Origin: Sclerodactyla briareus
Lineage: Eukaryota; Echinodermata; Holothuroidea; Dendrochirotida; Sclerodactylidae
Length of the DNA stretch: 64,000 bases
Direction: 5' to 3'
NCBI GenBank assembly: GCA_026419785.1
Contig: JAODTK010005762.1
Span: 292,501 to 356,500, forward strand
How positions within the stretch are numbered: the first letter of the stretch is position 1; every line of letters starts with the position of its first letter. Positions 46,770 to 58,679 of the stretch are shown one piece after another. The notes under the pieces are model-generated. The model saw nothing but the letters and a program-made list of their open reading frames with translations, did not search any database and was not told the origin of the DNA. A program made the position numbers and the translations under genes.

Positions 46770-47837
46770 AATATGTTTGTGTCATCTAATGATTTCATTG
46801 CCATCACACCCAAGCAACAATGTTTGGTCACATGAAATTGCTATGAAAGAGAATTCCTTTGCTTCAGTTCCAATAATTGATTAGTACATCACTATTCAAC
46901 AATTGATCTAGTGCCCACTTTTCAGCAAATATTGTTTAGATCTTATTTTTTTGGATTGAATTGATATGTTAAGCCTACATAACCTTCATATAAGATTCCG
47001 AGTGTTATTACTGCCGGCGAATAGTCTTTTCGATAGGTTGACAGGTAGGTTTCAAAGGTTATTGAACACAGTTATAGAAGCTATACTGAAGACTCAGCGC
47101 CTATTCATCGAAGGTTGTTGCAGGTTTCATTGGAGAGACTATAATTGAAGCTTAATCAAAGAATACTGGGGATCGTGATTATTGTTGATAAGGATGGGTT
47201 TATTGACCGCTGTAGGAATGATATGCAGTCCAATTTTGCAGTTTCCATGCGTCTGAAAGTGAATCCTGTTTTTCAGAATTCCAAAGTCCTCCAGCGGATA
47301 GGCTTGCACTCTTTATCAGTACAATAAACCCACCTTAACGAATTGCCTGTTTCACTGGTTCATTGTCATTCCATCATGATAATGTTAACATCTGTGTATC
47401 GACAAGGCAAACTTGCAACTTGATTTGGAATATATGGGCTCAGGAAGCCACACAAGGCTCAGCAAGGGAATCTGGCCGTATTGATCGTGGATGAGCACCA
47501 TAATGATTACCCTCCCTTCTCGACTCGTGCTCAGATATCCAGGCAAAGGTGAAACTAATCCCAACCTCAGCTCAGACTGATATTTTCCACTGCTACATGA
47601 GCGTATGGTGTTTTCTCAGCATTAGAGATCCCTGAATTCCTTCACTACCAGTATGGCTTCCCAAACAGTCACATTATGATTTTGTAGTTTTTTGAAGTCG
47701 AGAGATGGATGTCAAATTGTCGTGACTTATTTCTGGCAAGTGCTACGTTAAGTCAAACCTCGGAGTGATTTGCAGATATTTTCTTTATTCCTGACAGTCA
47801 GAGGAATCTATCTATGAAATCATATACTTGTGTGTTT
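46770..47837. other. No recognised gene
   Basis: Two adjoining 60-codon frames (46,966-47,148 and 47,145-47,327) have protein-like composition but no recognisable domain. Nothing else is supported. Confidence 0.35.
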
Positions 47838-48035
47838 GCAGGCGCGTATCCGGGGGGGCTTTGGTAGCGCCGCGCCCCCCGGGTATAAGAAGGAGGAAAA
47901 AAAGGAAAAGGGGAAAGAAGAAAAAAGAGGGAGAGAGAAAGAAGAGGAAAAGAAAAAAGGAAGGAGAAGGGAAGGAAGGAAAGAGAAAGGGGGGGGGGGG
48001 AGGAAGAGGAATAAGAAAAAGGGAAAGGGTGTGTT
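47838..48035 (+). repeat. G-rich repeat end followed by polypurine tract
   Basis: A CAGGCGCGTATCCGGGGGGG start resembling a transposon end is followed by GCGCCGCGCCCC and then ~140 bp of nearly pure A/G (47,888-48,030). The arrangement parallels the hAT-like element at 16.3 kb (GC-rich end plus purine tract). I cannot find its opposite end. Overlapping Lys/Arg/Glu-rich and Ser/Phe/Pro-rich frames are artefacts. Confidence 0.55.
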
Positions 48036-49615
48036 AAAAAAATACGAGGTATCAAAAAACTTAAAAGTGACGTAGGCTTTTAATTGTGAGTCATATAAAC
48101 CATTGCGAAGAATGTTCCCACAATTTTAGCACTAACCCCCCCCCCCCCCTCCTGGTCGCTGGTCTAATCAGTGTTACAATCGTCAGTTTCCCGCTATCCC
48201 TGATGATAAAATATCGGGGCCGAAAGCCCCCCTTCCTTCCCACCCACTACAGGCTTTCAGGGAAAACGTCATGGGGTTAAACATGATTTAGGTGGATCCG
48301 CCACATACCCACTATCCAGGCATGAGTGAACTCAATTCCGACATAACTTAATGTTTGACTCCCTTGTCGAAAGATTGAACCATATTCGCTAGGGCGAACC
48401 CATTATCATAGGCATCGGAGGCAGTGCATATAGTCAAGTTGATATCGAGTAGCGCAGCTCGGCGGCGAGAAAGGGAGCATGTGAGAGCGGGGTGAAGCAA
48501 AAGTGAACTGTTTACACATAAACTACTGAGTGCCCACAAAAAATGGTGGGTTCTTCGTCAACTTCAATGAAATTTGGCAACATTTTGGGATTGTGGCGTA
48601 ATTATAGCGGTAATCTGACAAGCTCACAATTTCAATGTTTTAGCGCCCCTACAAAAACCTAAGGCCTGTGAAAGATCAGGGATAGATTGGGAAGTGCCGT
48701 TTTCTAACATCTGGAGGCCTCATATCCCGATATTCTGTGAAAACACTCACCACCGATGCTTTTCTCTCTCTGTCTGATATTGATCAACGACCAATAAGTA
48801 CTCTAGCCCAGTAGGGACGAATGGGACAGAATATTTTTTTCTCGAACATTACATTCCATCGGGAGGGGGGGGGGCACGGGGAGAGGGGCACATGTTTTCG
48901 ATGAGGGTGGCTCGTGCTCCTCCCCCTGCCCCCTATAAATTTGTAATTTTCGAGGAAAAAATATTCTGTAGTCAGAAAAGACGACCATTTGGATATAGAC
49001 CTTAGCTAATTTGTTGTTTTCATGACAAGAAAGGCAGTCGCTTAATGTGGCCAAATTTGCACTAATAATATAAGTGTACTACGTTCGTGCTTCGCGCGAG
49101 GTACAGTGGTGAATTCGTCCGCGTTGCTCTCACCCCGTCTCACCTCTACAAGCTCTATATGGGACATTTCTTCCTCATTGGTCCCTAGGTCATACATATC
49201 TTGAGGTGAAATATAATACAATCAAAATTTTCATTGGACTTGGGTCAACTACAATCAACCTCTTTTGGGTTACTACACCCTTAGCCCTGTCCTTTCTTTC
49301 CTCTCTCAACCACGTCCAATTTTGAACTGGCCGTATCCTAGGCTATCAGACTGCTCGAATTTTCACATCACAGCGCGTGTTTTCTCCGAGGAACTCTACT
49401 CTCGGACGTTGGCCTGCTCTCTATGGCATTAAGTTTATATCATGGTTGGGACAGTAGAGCTAAAGCAGGCTAATGTCCTAAATTTCTGTTAGGATTATGA
49501 TTTTTCTGAGATGTGCTCTGGAAATCTGAGAAAAATGCGCGCTTCGGGCAACGTAGGAACCGGGTCTGGCTATGTCACAATTTTCACCGATTCCAAATTT
49601 GGTTGCTCATAAAAA
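48036..49615. other. No recognised gene; repeat fragment
   Basis: A poly-C run lies at about 48,137-48,149. A diverged GGTGGCGC-family start (GTGCCGTTTTCTAACATCTGGAG) is at about 48,693. A G run lies at about 48,864-48,872. No gene recognised. Confidence 0.4.
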
Positions 49616-49617
49616 AA

Positions 49618-49705
49618 CGCCCGGAAAGGCCATTTCCGGCCATCTGGGGATTTGCACAATCAAATTTTTCGTGTGGCGACGCCACTGCTCTGATCCACCT
49701 CCCCT
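49618..49705 (+). repeat. GGTGGCGC-core repeat family, plus copy
   Basis: CATTTCCGGCCATCTGGGGA, then CAAATTTTTCGTGTGGCGAC, then a GCCACTGCTCTGAT end in place of the usual GGTGGCGC. Confidence 0.5.
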
Positions 49706-50194
49706 TCAGAGCCTCCCACTGAAAAAATCCAGGGCATGCGGCGAACAACCGAAAGTCACAGTACGGAAGTAGGGCTACTATTCTGCAATTGAGTGATCTA
49801 TTGCTCTTGAAACTTCTCAACGATTCGTGCCAGCAATGAGCAATGTTTGGGCTCTGTTTAGATAAACGGCAAAATCATCTCCCACATTCATAACGGGTGT
49901 GTACATCGCCGGTAATTCATATAATGTCACAGATATTTATGTCTAAGATGAGGGGGTTGGATCCAATCCTAGCTCCACCTGTTTACGTAAATTGTACGTA
50001 AATTTGCAGTAGGTTTCGGTTTTTCGGTATTTAGTTTGAACTTACTTGCTGACGATTTCTTCTAGAAACTAGAGAGCGTAAAATGTTGTATTGGCTTATT
50101 ATTTATCTGCCGAGATACTTCAGAGTGAAAACTCCTAAACATTCTTTTCTTGCTGAAAGTGCACATCCCGATTTTTGCAATTAGGCTCGGACGA

Positions 50195-50350
50195 GTGCCA
50201 TTCCGGCGATCTTGGAGGTATGAGAAGCCAACATTTTTCTGGGTGTCGCTTCTCCCCAACCAATGGTGGCGCCCAGCTTAGATATTAAATTGGAGTTCAC
50301 ATGCCCACCACCCCCCACTTTTCGAAACGGATTGACGCGCCTGATTTTGC
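50195..50350 (+). repeat. GGTGGCGC-core repeat family, plus copy
   Basis: Order: GTGCCATTCCGGCGATCTTG, CCAACATTTTTCTGG, GTCGCTTCTCCCCAACC, AATGGTGGCGCCCAGCTTAG, then a CCCCCCACTTTTCGAAACGG tail. The same order is seen at 51,425 and 52,090. Confidence 0.7.
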
Positions 50351-50459
50351 AATCCAGAGACCTGGAGGAGAAACGACAGAGAGAATGGGCTAAATAACAC
50401 AGTATTCAAATCTTTCTGCACAATGGAACGCCACAGCAAAGACTTGGCCAAGTCTAACC

Positions 50460-51060
50460 CTCCTATATCAAAGCATGAGGTGGGGGCGCTTGGCGAAAGG
50501 CGCCACTGCTCCTGGCATGGCAGTATACTGATGGTCTCAGGCGATGGTGTCGTTTCATGCATTGGTAGCGCCATGGGCGTCAATAGGTGGGGGACGGGGG
50601 GTGGTGACATGTCCCCCCACTTTCAAAGTGGGGGGGGGGATAATATCGTTTGTCCCCCCACTTTTTCCGACCGTAATAAAAAAAATAGGCCCATGCCCGA
50701 TGTTGTATCACTCGAAACTGATTCATTTTTGTTAACCAAACAATAATCGCGTTGGAATGTGTCTTAAGTAAGTCCACTAATTCCAGGTGCGGACTCCAGG
50801 TGAAGATCTGGGACCCGACTAGGGCCGACGTCGAGATTACCGCATGTTTCATATCGAATTTTAAATCGAATAGCCAAACTTGCTAATTTTTCGCGCGCAA
50901 TGGCGTTTGCTTCCGGCGTTGTAGGCTAAATATGGCGATGAATGCTTCGAATCATTTTTTCAGAAGCCAAATATAGGGGGCAGACTGCCCACCACCCCCC
51001 CCCCCCAATTTTTCTGAGATGAAAGTCGGGCGAAAATTCGTGAAACCTAGGAAGAAAAAA
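50460..51060. other. G/C-rich fragments of dispersed repeats
   Basis: CGCTTGGCGAAAGGCGCCAC near 50,489, poly-G/poly-C runs at 50,628-50,638 and 50,993-51,006 next to CCCACTTTTTCCGACCG and CCCAATTTTTCTGAGATGAA. These look like broken copies of the same repeat family. No gene. Confidence 0.4.
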
Positions 51061-51424
51061 GGCAATGTGAAAAAAATACCTGATTTTTTTTGCAAACTTT
51101 TTAGATAAAAGCCGGAAAACATGCAAATTTTTCTCGCGCGACAGTAGTTTCCAATGACTGAACATGTCAAATTCGGGCAAAAATGTTCTTTCTTTTTCTG
51201 TTCCCAAATTTGAGTGGTCCCGTACGCCTTATGGCCTTTCCCTTCGATCCCCTGGAGAACGTTCGGTAGACCCCTTGATCCCCCGCAAACAAAGTCAGAG
51301 TAGAAAAGGTAATAAAAACAACATGTATGATATTCAGGAAATCATCTTAGTATGCACAATGACAACTTTTTTGTCTGTCTTTTACTCAAATCACACATGT
51401 AGATGGGTGCTATTGAGCCTGGCA

Positions 51425-51555
51425 AGTGCCGTTTCCGTCGATCTGGAGGGGTATGAAGCTGAATTTTTCGTGAAGATGGTCGCGCCAACCGATGGTGGCG
51501 CTCCGCTTAGATGGTAATTTGCATTCAATTTCCCCCGCCCCCACTTTTTCCAACT
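51425..51555 (+). repeat. GGTGGCGC-core repeat family, plus copy
   Basis: GTGCCGTTTCCGTCGATCTG, GAATTTTTCGTGAAGATGG, TCGCGCCAACCGATGGTGGC, GCTCCGCTTAGATGG, then a CCCCCACTTTTTCCAACTG tail. Confidence 0.7.
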
Positions 51556-52089
51556 GTCCGACGTCCCCTGGGTAGCGCAGTTCCCAGCTCAGCTGCAGCC
51601 GCCAAAGCCCGATGCAGTTTGCCTCATTCCCGGACAGGAATAAGGCCGTTTTGAATGTGCATCAGTGATCTCAGCCTGATATGAATGTGTACGTTTATGA
51701 AGGAGAAGAAATGCATGTCAATACACTTACACATCAGTTATTCATACATGAACCGATTGTCCCGTTCATTTTTCTCCAGACTGGTTCTTAACGATATTAA
51801 ACAAGGTAACATATACGGCACTGTGATCATATCAGTGACCATAATATAGTTCAGTGTCGGGCATATACTGTATGGGCTGACGGGCAGAGGAATCAATGCG
51901 TCACTCGTATGGCGTTGGTTTATTATGTGTGAATATGTATGTGGAGAAGGAAAACCCAACCCTTAAATTTAGATTCAATATATTTCAGTATGAGTGCAAA
52001 GATCATTTTTGTTCTCAGTGTGATTCTACAAGGCACATTGTTTTTAGGGATAGTGTGAGCATATTAAAACGGTCTCTCATGCTCCCGAG
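51556..52089. other. No recognised feature
   Basis: Nothing recognised. Confidence 0.4.
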
Positions 52090-52195
52090 GTGCATTTCCG
52101 GCGATCTGGGAGGTGTTGAAACCTCAAAATTTCCTGATACACTCCGCGCCAACCGATGGTGGCGCTTCGCTTAGATATTCCCCCGCACCCCACGG
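52090..52195 (+). repeat. GGTGGCGC-core repeat family, plus copy
   Basis: GTGCATTTCCGGCGATCTGG, CAAAATTTCCTGATAC, CTCCGCGCCAACCGATGGTG, GCGCTTCGCTTAGATATTC. Near-identical in its core to 51,425. Confidence 0.7.
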
Positions 52196-53990
52196 GTTGA
52201 CAAATCCTGCATACACGCCTGGTGTGGGTGTGAATGTATAGATGTTCCTATGTTTGTGACGCCTGACGCCCGCCTGTTTTAGGTCAGGTAAAACATTATC
52301 CGAGGTCAACACAAGTAAAAAGCTGAACTGTTTGTTCCGATAAGACCAAATTTATTATGTAGTTTTCTACAGGAATCCAGGAAGCCTGTTTTCTCGTTTA
52401 AGAGGCACTGCCTCACCCGATTCCCTCATAGCGATATCGTTCGGGGTTATTTCTAAACAGTCACCACTATTTGAAACACAACCAATTAATACCATGTTTT
52501 CAGATGTTTTTGTTGGTAATTATTCTTGGCCGGGAGTTTCGACAGATTGTTCTGCCCACTGTAGGTTCAACGTCGAACTGCGTGTTCCCTAATGACCTTT
52601 GACACAATGTCATTATCATCTCATAAAACTGTAACCGCAAAAGGGCTTATTGCTTTCAGGCTGGGTTATTTTCTGAGAGGGGGGTGCACGTGGGCGGGAG
52701 TTGGAGGAATGGGAATATATTACAATTTGGCCAATTTTAAGCTTGCAAATACAATACTCGTCCCGCCCACAGGATTCATCAAGCTCATACTTGGAATGTG
52801 AGTTCTCCATAATGAGTATAGGAGTCCTATTTTTCAAGATCAACAAAGGTCTCAGATCTAAAAATCGTTGTCCAGTGTAGACCGGGGGTCACTCTTAGCC
52901 GGATTAAAAATTTGTGTATTGTTATGTTTTGGCCATCAGCGTTTGTGAACACAACTTCTGTGGGTCAGGGTGCATGAAGCTCATGCGTAGTATGTGTGTT
53001 TCCAAGTACTTGGTCTCTATTGTTTTCAGGGCCAGGTCAACAGAGGTCGAAGTCCAGAAACCTTGTAAGTCGAAAGGGATTTATTTAATTAGGATCAAAT
53101 TTGTCGAAGTCAGAAGGTTATTTCTTGCATTTAAGGAATTATTAGGTCATACATCAGTCGGGCAAATTCCTGTCTCCTTGACGTGATGTGTCTTTTACCT
53201 GAAGGTACCAACATATTGGTATTCGATGCTGCTGTTGATGTCAGGGCTATAGCGGAGTATGACATGATGAACACATGGATAGTGACAAAGCCCGGCCCAT
53301 ATTTTGATTAACAAGGATTCCTGCTTCAGGGGCCACCATTTGATGGACATTGTGTTGGAAAATGCAGACTGCAAACTGATCAGGCTTCATCCATCACAAG
53401 GGAATGACAAAAGGACAATTGAGTTCTCTAACAACTAGTATTTTCTGTTTCACAATCAGTGGTTGTTTTGGTTTAAGTATTTTTCCAACCATCTGGATCT
53501 GAGAAGTCGAAGGAGAGGGATTTGCTAGTTAACAGATAATAACGGCAGACTCAAAATGCAACACAGAGATGGCTACAGTTTGCCAGCCTCTCAGTGCTTC
53601 ACATATGAACTGCACTAACCAGTGATCATAGTCCCTGCAGATTAGGCTTGAGCATCGGATTATGTAAAATTGGCTCATTACCAGTGCTGTTACATTCAAG
53701 TCACTATATTTCACGGACTTTATCAATGATTTCCAGAGATTTGTGTTACTCAGATCAAGTCACTGACTCGAGTTGCTGTATTGTTTCATGGGGCAAAAAT
53801 CATGAGTTGTGCAAGTTTCCACATTTTAGAGGGACATGACTCTACAGTGCTGCTAATTACCCCACCCAATTAGTGGTTCTCAAATCTGATAAGATCATGT
53901 ACAGTGACTCAGCCCCGATACTACACATACAACTTCATCAAATGGCGCTACAATCCCTCAGAAAGATCCTGTTAACATGTCAATGTGGCC
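52196..53990. other. No recognised gene
   Basis: One short frame (about 53,190-53,311, plus, ending at TAA 53,309-53,311) contains LPEGTNILVFDAAVDVRAI and has unusually protein-like composition, but I cannot tie it to a family or to neighbouring exons. A 90-codon frame at 52,914-53,186 overlaps it in another phase. Confidence 0.35.
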
Positions 53991-54030
53991 TGCACACAAC
54001 ACACACACATGCACACACATCACACACCCT
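53991..54030. repeat. Imperfect CA repeat
   Basis: About 40 bp of CA dinucleotides with ATG and ATC interruptions. Confidence 0.85.
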
Positions 54031-55040
54031 AAATTGAATTGTTTGCTAGATCCCTTTCTGAACTTTGTTCAGGGGGGAAAATAATTGCACAGACAATAGC
54101 AAAGACATTTATCCAAAATATATTATACCCAAGGCACATTTCACTTTAAAGAATTTAGGCAAACCTTTCATATGAGAGAATAAAACAAAATCTTCAAGAT
54201 AAATATACTACCATCCTATCAGGTTACAATATGAACAATGTTTTCAACAGATTTTACTCGTAAAGCATAATGAGGTTTGTTTTGCTGTGGCTTACTAGCA
54301 CTAGCCAAGTCAGACTGAATATGTTCCACAAGTGGAAAACATCACTGAAACATCATACAACAGAACTCCAGTAGCCTACATGCAACTAATTATTATGAGT
54401 ATAGCAGCTACTAAAGTAACCTCTAATAGTTTTGTTCTTGTTATACGCAGTCAATGTTTTGATAGCTGCATTCAATGGTATGCCTAGGAGAGAACACGTG
54501 ATAACGAGCTGCCCAAATCTGCATACAGTTTTCATGTTTCACGTCATCATTGTAAAATATCTACATTAACAGTCAACAAACACACCCATTTACAATATCT
54601 CAATCATTGTTTGCATTCACTCATTTTTCGACATTGGTCATTTCGTTTACCCTTTCTAGTTTCTATCAACCTATTCCCACTGTATTTTGACAATACTGTT
54701 GGCTGAATGATTTATCAATCTGTCTGTCTCTTCGTCTGTGTGACTAGGAAGCACACAATCTCAAGGAGAGTGATAAAATCATTGAGAATGCATGTGTGGA
54801 ATATGCACAACTTCAAGACAGTTATTTCAAACCAGGACAAAGGTGTCACCACATATTTATCATTAACCCATAGGAAAATGCTACATAACATATAAAAAAC
54901 ATATAATATAATATAAAAACCAATTAACCATATAATGAAAATACTTCCAATTTGTTTAAAAAATACATATTAGGTTTCTTGAACATTTGAGCAACAAAGT
55001 CTGCATGGGTGATGCAGCGAATTGTTAGTTACATGTCAAC
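54031..55040. other. No recognised feature
   Basis: AT-rich, intron-like sequence with no recognised gene. Confidence 0.4.
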
Positions 55041-55500
55041 GCATGATGGTCACACTACCAAGAATTGACCCATGAATGACCTATGACCTATGAGTTCCTA
55101 ACACATCATGTTGGTCAATGATAACATGGACCAACTTTCATGACGATCCATTCTACTTTGGAAGACTATAGCTTGCCTGATCGTTCAAACTGAAAGATGA
55201 CCCTTTCAGTCCAAATGAACCTGAAATTATCGTTGACCTCAAACAGAACACAGAACACCCCATATATATAGCATTGGAACCCGATAATACTGATCGACAT
55301 TCATGATCGTCAAATTGTAGGAGGAGAAGCATTGTCATATTCTCACAAAATGGCGAATATTGACCTACAATCTGTTGAACACCCCAGATGACCATGACCC
55401 TTCTCATTGTCATCATGTGACAAAATGTCATTTTAATCCATCAAAGAATGGAGGAGTATCTGCAGGAACCAACTGTGAACAGACAGACAGACACATAGAT
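55041..55500. repeat. Diverged TGACC/GGAGGAGAAGC-type repeat
   Basis: Contains ATGACCTATGACCTATGA and GTCAAATTGTAGGAGGAGAA. The second motif recurs in the block at 60,770-61,240. The 92-codon minus frame at 55,153-55,431 lies in this repeat and is not a gene. Confidence 0.45.
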
Positions 55501-55619
55501 GATTTAGGCTTTTAGGATGAATTGAAGCTCTCCAAAAAATATCAAATATTAATAGTGAAAGTAATCATATTAAATAAGAATTATTTAGGCTTAGTGATTC
55601 CTTGACTCATTTCCAATAA

Positions 55620-55695
55620 ACTACATATGATTATATATGAACAGCTGATTATATATATGTGTGTGTATATAATACATAATATATATATATATACA
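55620..55695. repeat. TA/TG-rich simple repeat
   Basis: Interrupted (TA)n with a short TGTGTGTG stretch. Confidence 0.8.
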
Positions 55696-56269
55696 TTCCT
55701 CACAAATTTCTCATCACAAAAACTGACACCATCTTGACAAACAGAGGGGTTCCTGTACTTTTACCCAGGACACCCAAGAGTATAGCAAAAAGTCCTCAGT
55801 ACTTAGGATAATAGGAGTGGAAAAAATCACTGCAACACAGAAATAATCTGGAAAGGATCATAAGACACAGTACTGGGGGGGAATGATCCAGGGGGTGCAA
55901 TATAGCGCAGCTGAAAATCCTCCAGAATCGGTAAAATAAAACAGAAAACTCCAACATGAGTCAGCTCTCAATTTAGGATAACTGATAAGAAAAACTTACA
56001 TAATCGTTTGAATCTTGCACCACTGATGTGAGTCACTTTTAGAATGAGAAAAATTCCATAAGTGATCGGACTAAAATTGGCAAAGTGGGGGAAGACCTCC
56101 AATCAACACACACCGCTCCAATAATATGATCAGCATTGGATCACTAGTTTTGATTTAGATAAGACACAAAAATTGATGCCACACAATCTTGCTACATTTG
56201 GCAACTTTTTCCCCTAGTCATATACAATAGTGCCCTTTACTCCCCCGTTGTTAACTTATTTTGCAAATT
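55696..56269. other. No recognised feature
   Basis: Mostly unannotated. Sequence from about 56,180 resembles the following tandem unit but is very diverged. Confidence 0.4.
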
Positions 56270-57175
56270 CTCCTTCTAGTGCCTATGCACCACGTAATGA
56301 TGACACACCAGTAATAAAACATAGTCCAGCATCAAACCACCTCAAGTTGGAGAAGACAGGAAATAATGACACACCTCCTCTGTGGTAACTCTATTTTGCA
56401 ACATCTTCTCCCAGTGCATATGCGACACAAAAAAATGACCCACCAGTAATAAAACATAGTCCAGCATCGAACCACCTGAAGTTTCTCCCTTTGGAGAAGA
56501 CAGGAAATAATGACACACCTCCTCTTGTGGTAACTCTATTTTGCAACGTCTTCTCCCAGTGCATATGCGACACAAAAAAATGACCCACCAGTAATAATAC
56601 TAGTACTCGATTGAACCGCCTTTGACGAAGACACAAAATAATGACACAACTCCTCTTGCTGTAACTCTCATTTTGCAACTTTTCCCTAGTGCATATGCAA
56701 CACTAAATAATGACTCACCAGTAATAGTACCTAGTCTAGCATTGAATCACCTTCTTTGAAGAAGACACAAAATAATGACACAACTCCTCTTGCTGTAACT
56801 CTCATTTTGCAACTTTTCCCTAGTGCATATGCAACACTAAATAATGACTCACCAGTAATGATACCTAGTCTAGCATTGAATCACCTTCTTTGAAGAAGAC
56901 ACAAAATAATGACACAACTCCTCTTGCTGTAACTCTCATTTTGCAACTTTTCCCTAGTGCATAGCAACACTAAATAATGACTCACCAGTAATAGTACCTA
57001 GTCTAGCATTGAACCACCTTCTTTGAAGAGACACAAATAAATGACACAACTCCTCTTGCTGTAACTCTCATTTTGCAACTTTTCCCTAGTGCATATGCAA
57101 CACTAAATAATGACTCACCAGTAATAGTACCTAGTCTAGCATTGAACCACCTCCTGCCTCTGCAGCCGCACGAAC
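56270..57175. repeat. Tandem array, seven ~133-bp units
   Basis: The landmark CCAGTAAT occurs at 56,308, 56,443, 56,588, 56,718, 56,852, 56,985 and 57,118, giving periods of 130-145 bp. Units share GACACAACTCCTCTTGCTGT, TTTTGCAACTTTTCCC, AGTGCATATGCAACACTAAA, TAATGACTCACCAGTAATAG and TCTAGCATTGAA. The last four units are nearly identical, the first three are more diverged, so the array is being homogenised from one end. A further diverged unit lies at about 57,340-57,430. Minus-strand frames with internal repeats (56,342-56,678) are artefacts. Confidence 0.9.
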
Positions 57176-58193
57176 AAGAGCACAATGGCGCAGTAGCTCA
57201 AACCACAGAAATAAGTTATTTGGTTGCAAACAAACTGGCATAGAACATTTTTTGTTTTGGATCAACCCAAATGGTCAGGACGACATTTTCCTACTGATGC
57301 TAACTAATTCCTGAACATACAGTTTGTACTAATGTTCATTGTTGACAACACCCCTCCTCTTGCTGTAGGCCTAGTTTTTATTCTAAACTTCCCCTGCACT
57401 GTAAGCTAACCCATCATTATGACCCTCATCCTGAATGGGGATCACAAGGAATGACACCCCTCCTTCCACCCTATCCCTATGCATAACTATCTGACTGTGG
57501 CAGTACATGAAACAAGCATGACTGGTTTCAGCTTAAAGAGAGTTACCAAATTTCTCCTGAATAGACATTGGCATTTGTACATGTGTTTACGAACTCTCTA
57601 TCCCATTATTTACCAGAAGTCATGACATTGTTCCCCACAGTTCCAAATCTGTAAGTTGCTTTACCCCTTGTCGAATCCTGAAGTTGGGTATTCTTGCCCA
57701 AAGAACAACATTTCCCTGCAATCTTTCTATGCTAGAAGAGAATACTGCTACTTTGTGGGGTGTTGTGAAAAAAACAAGCAAATTGCTTGATAGTACAGTG
57801 TAACTGTGTGCCAAGCTGAAATTTGCCGAGATATGAATATATTTTACCCACAAATGACTGTCGGTGTATACAGAAAACGAAAGGATTCATGTAATCCACA
57901 TTTGAATGCTGTGCACACACAGAAAAATGACACTCCAGTTGAACATGACCTATGTATAAATTGTACCCTTATCAATTGCATGTACCCCTACTACTCCTGG
58001 CAAGCAAAGGTTCGCTAGGGACCTGTCTCATTGTCTTTGAGACGGCCAAGTTTTTTACAACAGGTCAGCTAGCAGAGGAGTACTCTGGACAACTACTGAT
58101 GGACGGATGGAGAAGAAACAGACAGACAGATAGATAGAATGATCCTCATAGTAGGTCATATAAGGTAGCTGTTTTGAGCTAATGATGACATAC
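57176..58193. other. Array flank; no confirmed gene
   Basis: 57,176-57,245 is the non-tandem flank also found beside the single unit at 34,190-34,300. A 77-codon minus frame at 57,620-57,853 contains VAVFSSSIERLQGNVVLWAR, loosely like an Ig strand A-B region, but it lacks the paired cysteines; I do not call it. Confidence 0.35.
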
Positions 58194-58348
58194 CTTGATC
58201 ATGCTACGCTGACGGTTATGAACAATGATTCCTTAAACGGAAATCAACCAGTTGCATCACATCTATAGACCCCTGCATCATCTTGCTGCATAGGTGGGAT
58301 TACATGCAGACGAAAGTTGTTTCGTCCTGGGGAGGGTATATTCCATAC
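58194..58348 (-). pseudogene. Ig-like domain, second-half exon (putative)
   Basis: On the minus strand a good acceptor (CTTTTTTTCCTGTGCAG) precedes 58,348 and a strong donor (AAG|GTATGT) follows 58,194, bounding 155 nt. The open frame reads NNFRLHVIPPMQQDDAGVYR then CDATG, carrying the DxGxYxC signature of Ig strand F. After an in-frame TGA it continues ESLFITVSVA, a typical strand G. With the exon at 60,367-60,518 it makes one Ig fold: the Trp of strand C and the Cys of strand F are about 40 residues apart, as expected. The in-frame TGA and a one-base phase mismatch with the upstream exon mean it is a pseudogene, or the sequence has errors. Such domains occur in secreted or cell-surface proteins; which one is unknown. 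Confidence 0.55.
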
Positions 58349-58679
58349 CTGCACAGGAAAAAAAGAAAACAAAGGAATTTCATAAAGGATAGATACATCT
58401 CACTAAAAGCAGTTAGGATTCTATATCACAGTTAGGCTGAAGGAAAACCTGGAACTTTATATGAAGATTAGTATAAAGGTGAATGGGTGATAAACTTGAT
58501 AGTGTACACGAGTGGCAGCAGTAAAAAAGTCCGAAGCCGGACAATTTGCAGCAAATCTTCAAGGATTGAATGGGGGGGGGGAAATGGTCTGGGAAATTGG
58601 TTCTGGCTGGGGATCACTGGTAAGGTGATATGGCTATATGGTGTCACAGGAGGGGGTGAAAATAGGCTCATGAAGAAGT
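58349..58679. other. Intron-like sequence
   Basis: Lies between the two Ig-like exons. No separate feature is recognised apart from a G run near 58,572. Confidence 0.4.

Noticed and set aside
56342-56678. Repeat-containing Cys-rich minus-strand proteins
   Set aside because: Internal repetition matches the DNA tandem units exactly; other units of the array break the frame.
57620-57853. Additional Ig-like exon on the minus strand
   Set aside because: The segment resembles strand A-B sequence but lacks the Cys, the Trp partner and a DxGxYxC strand F.
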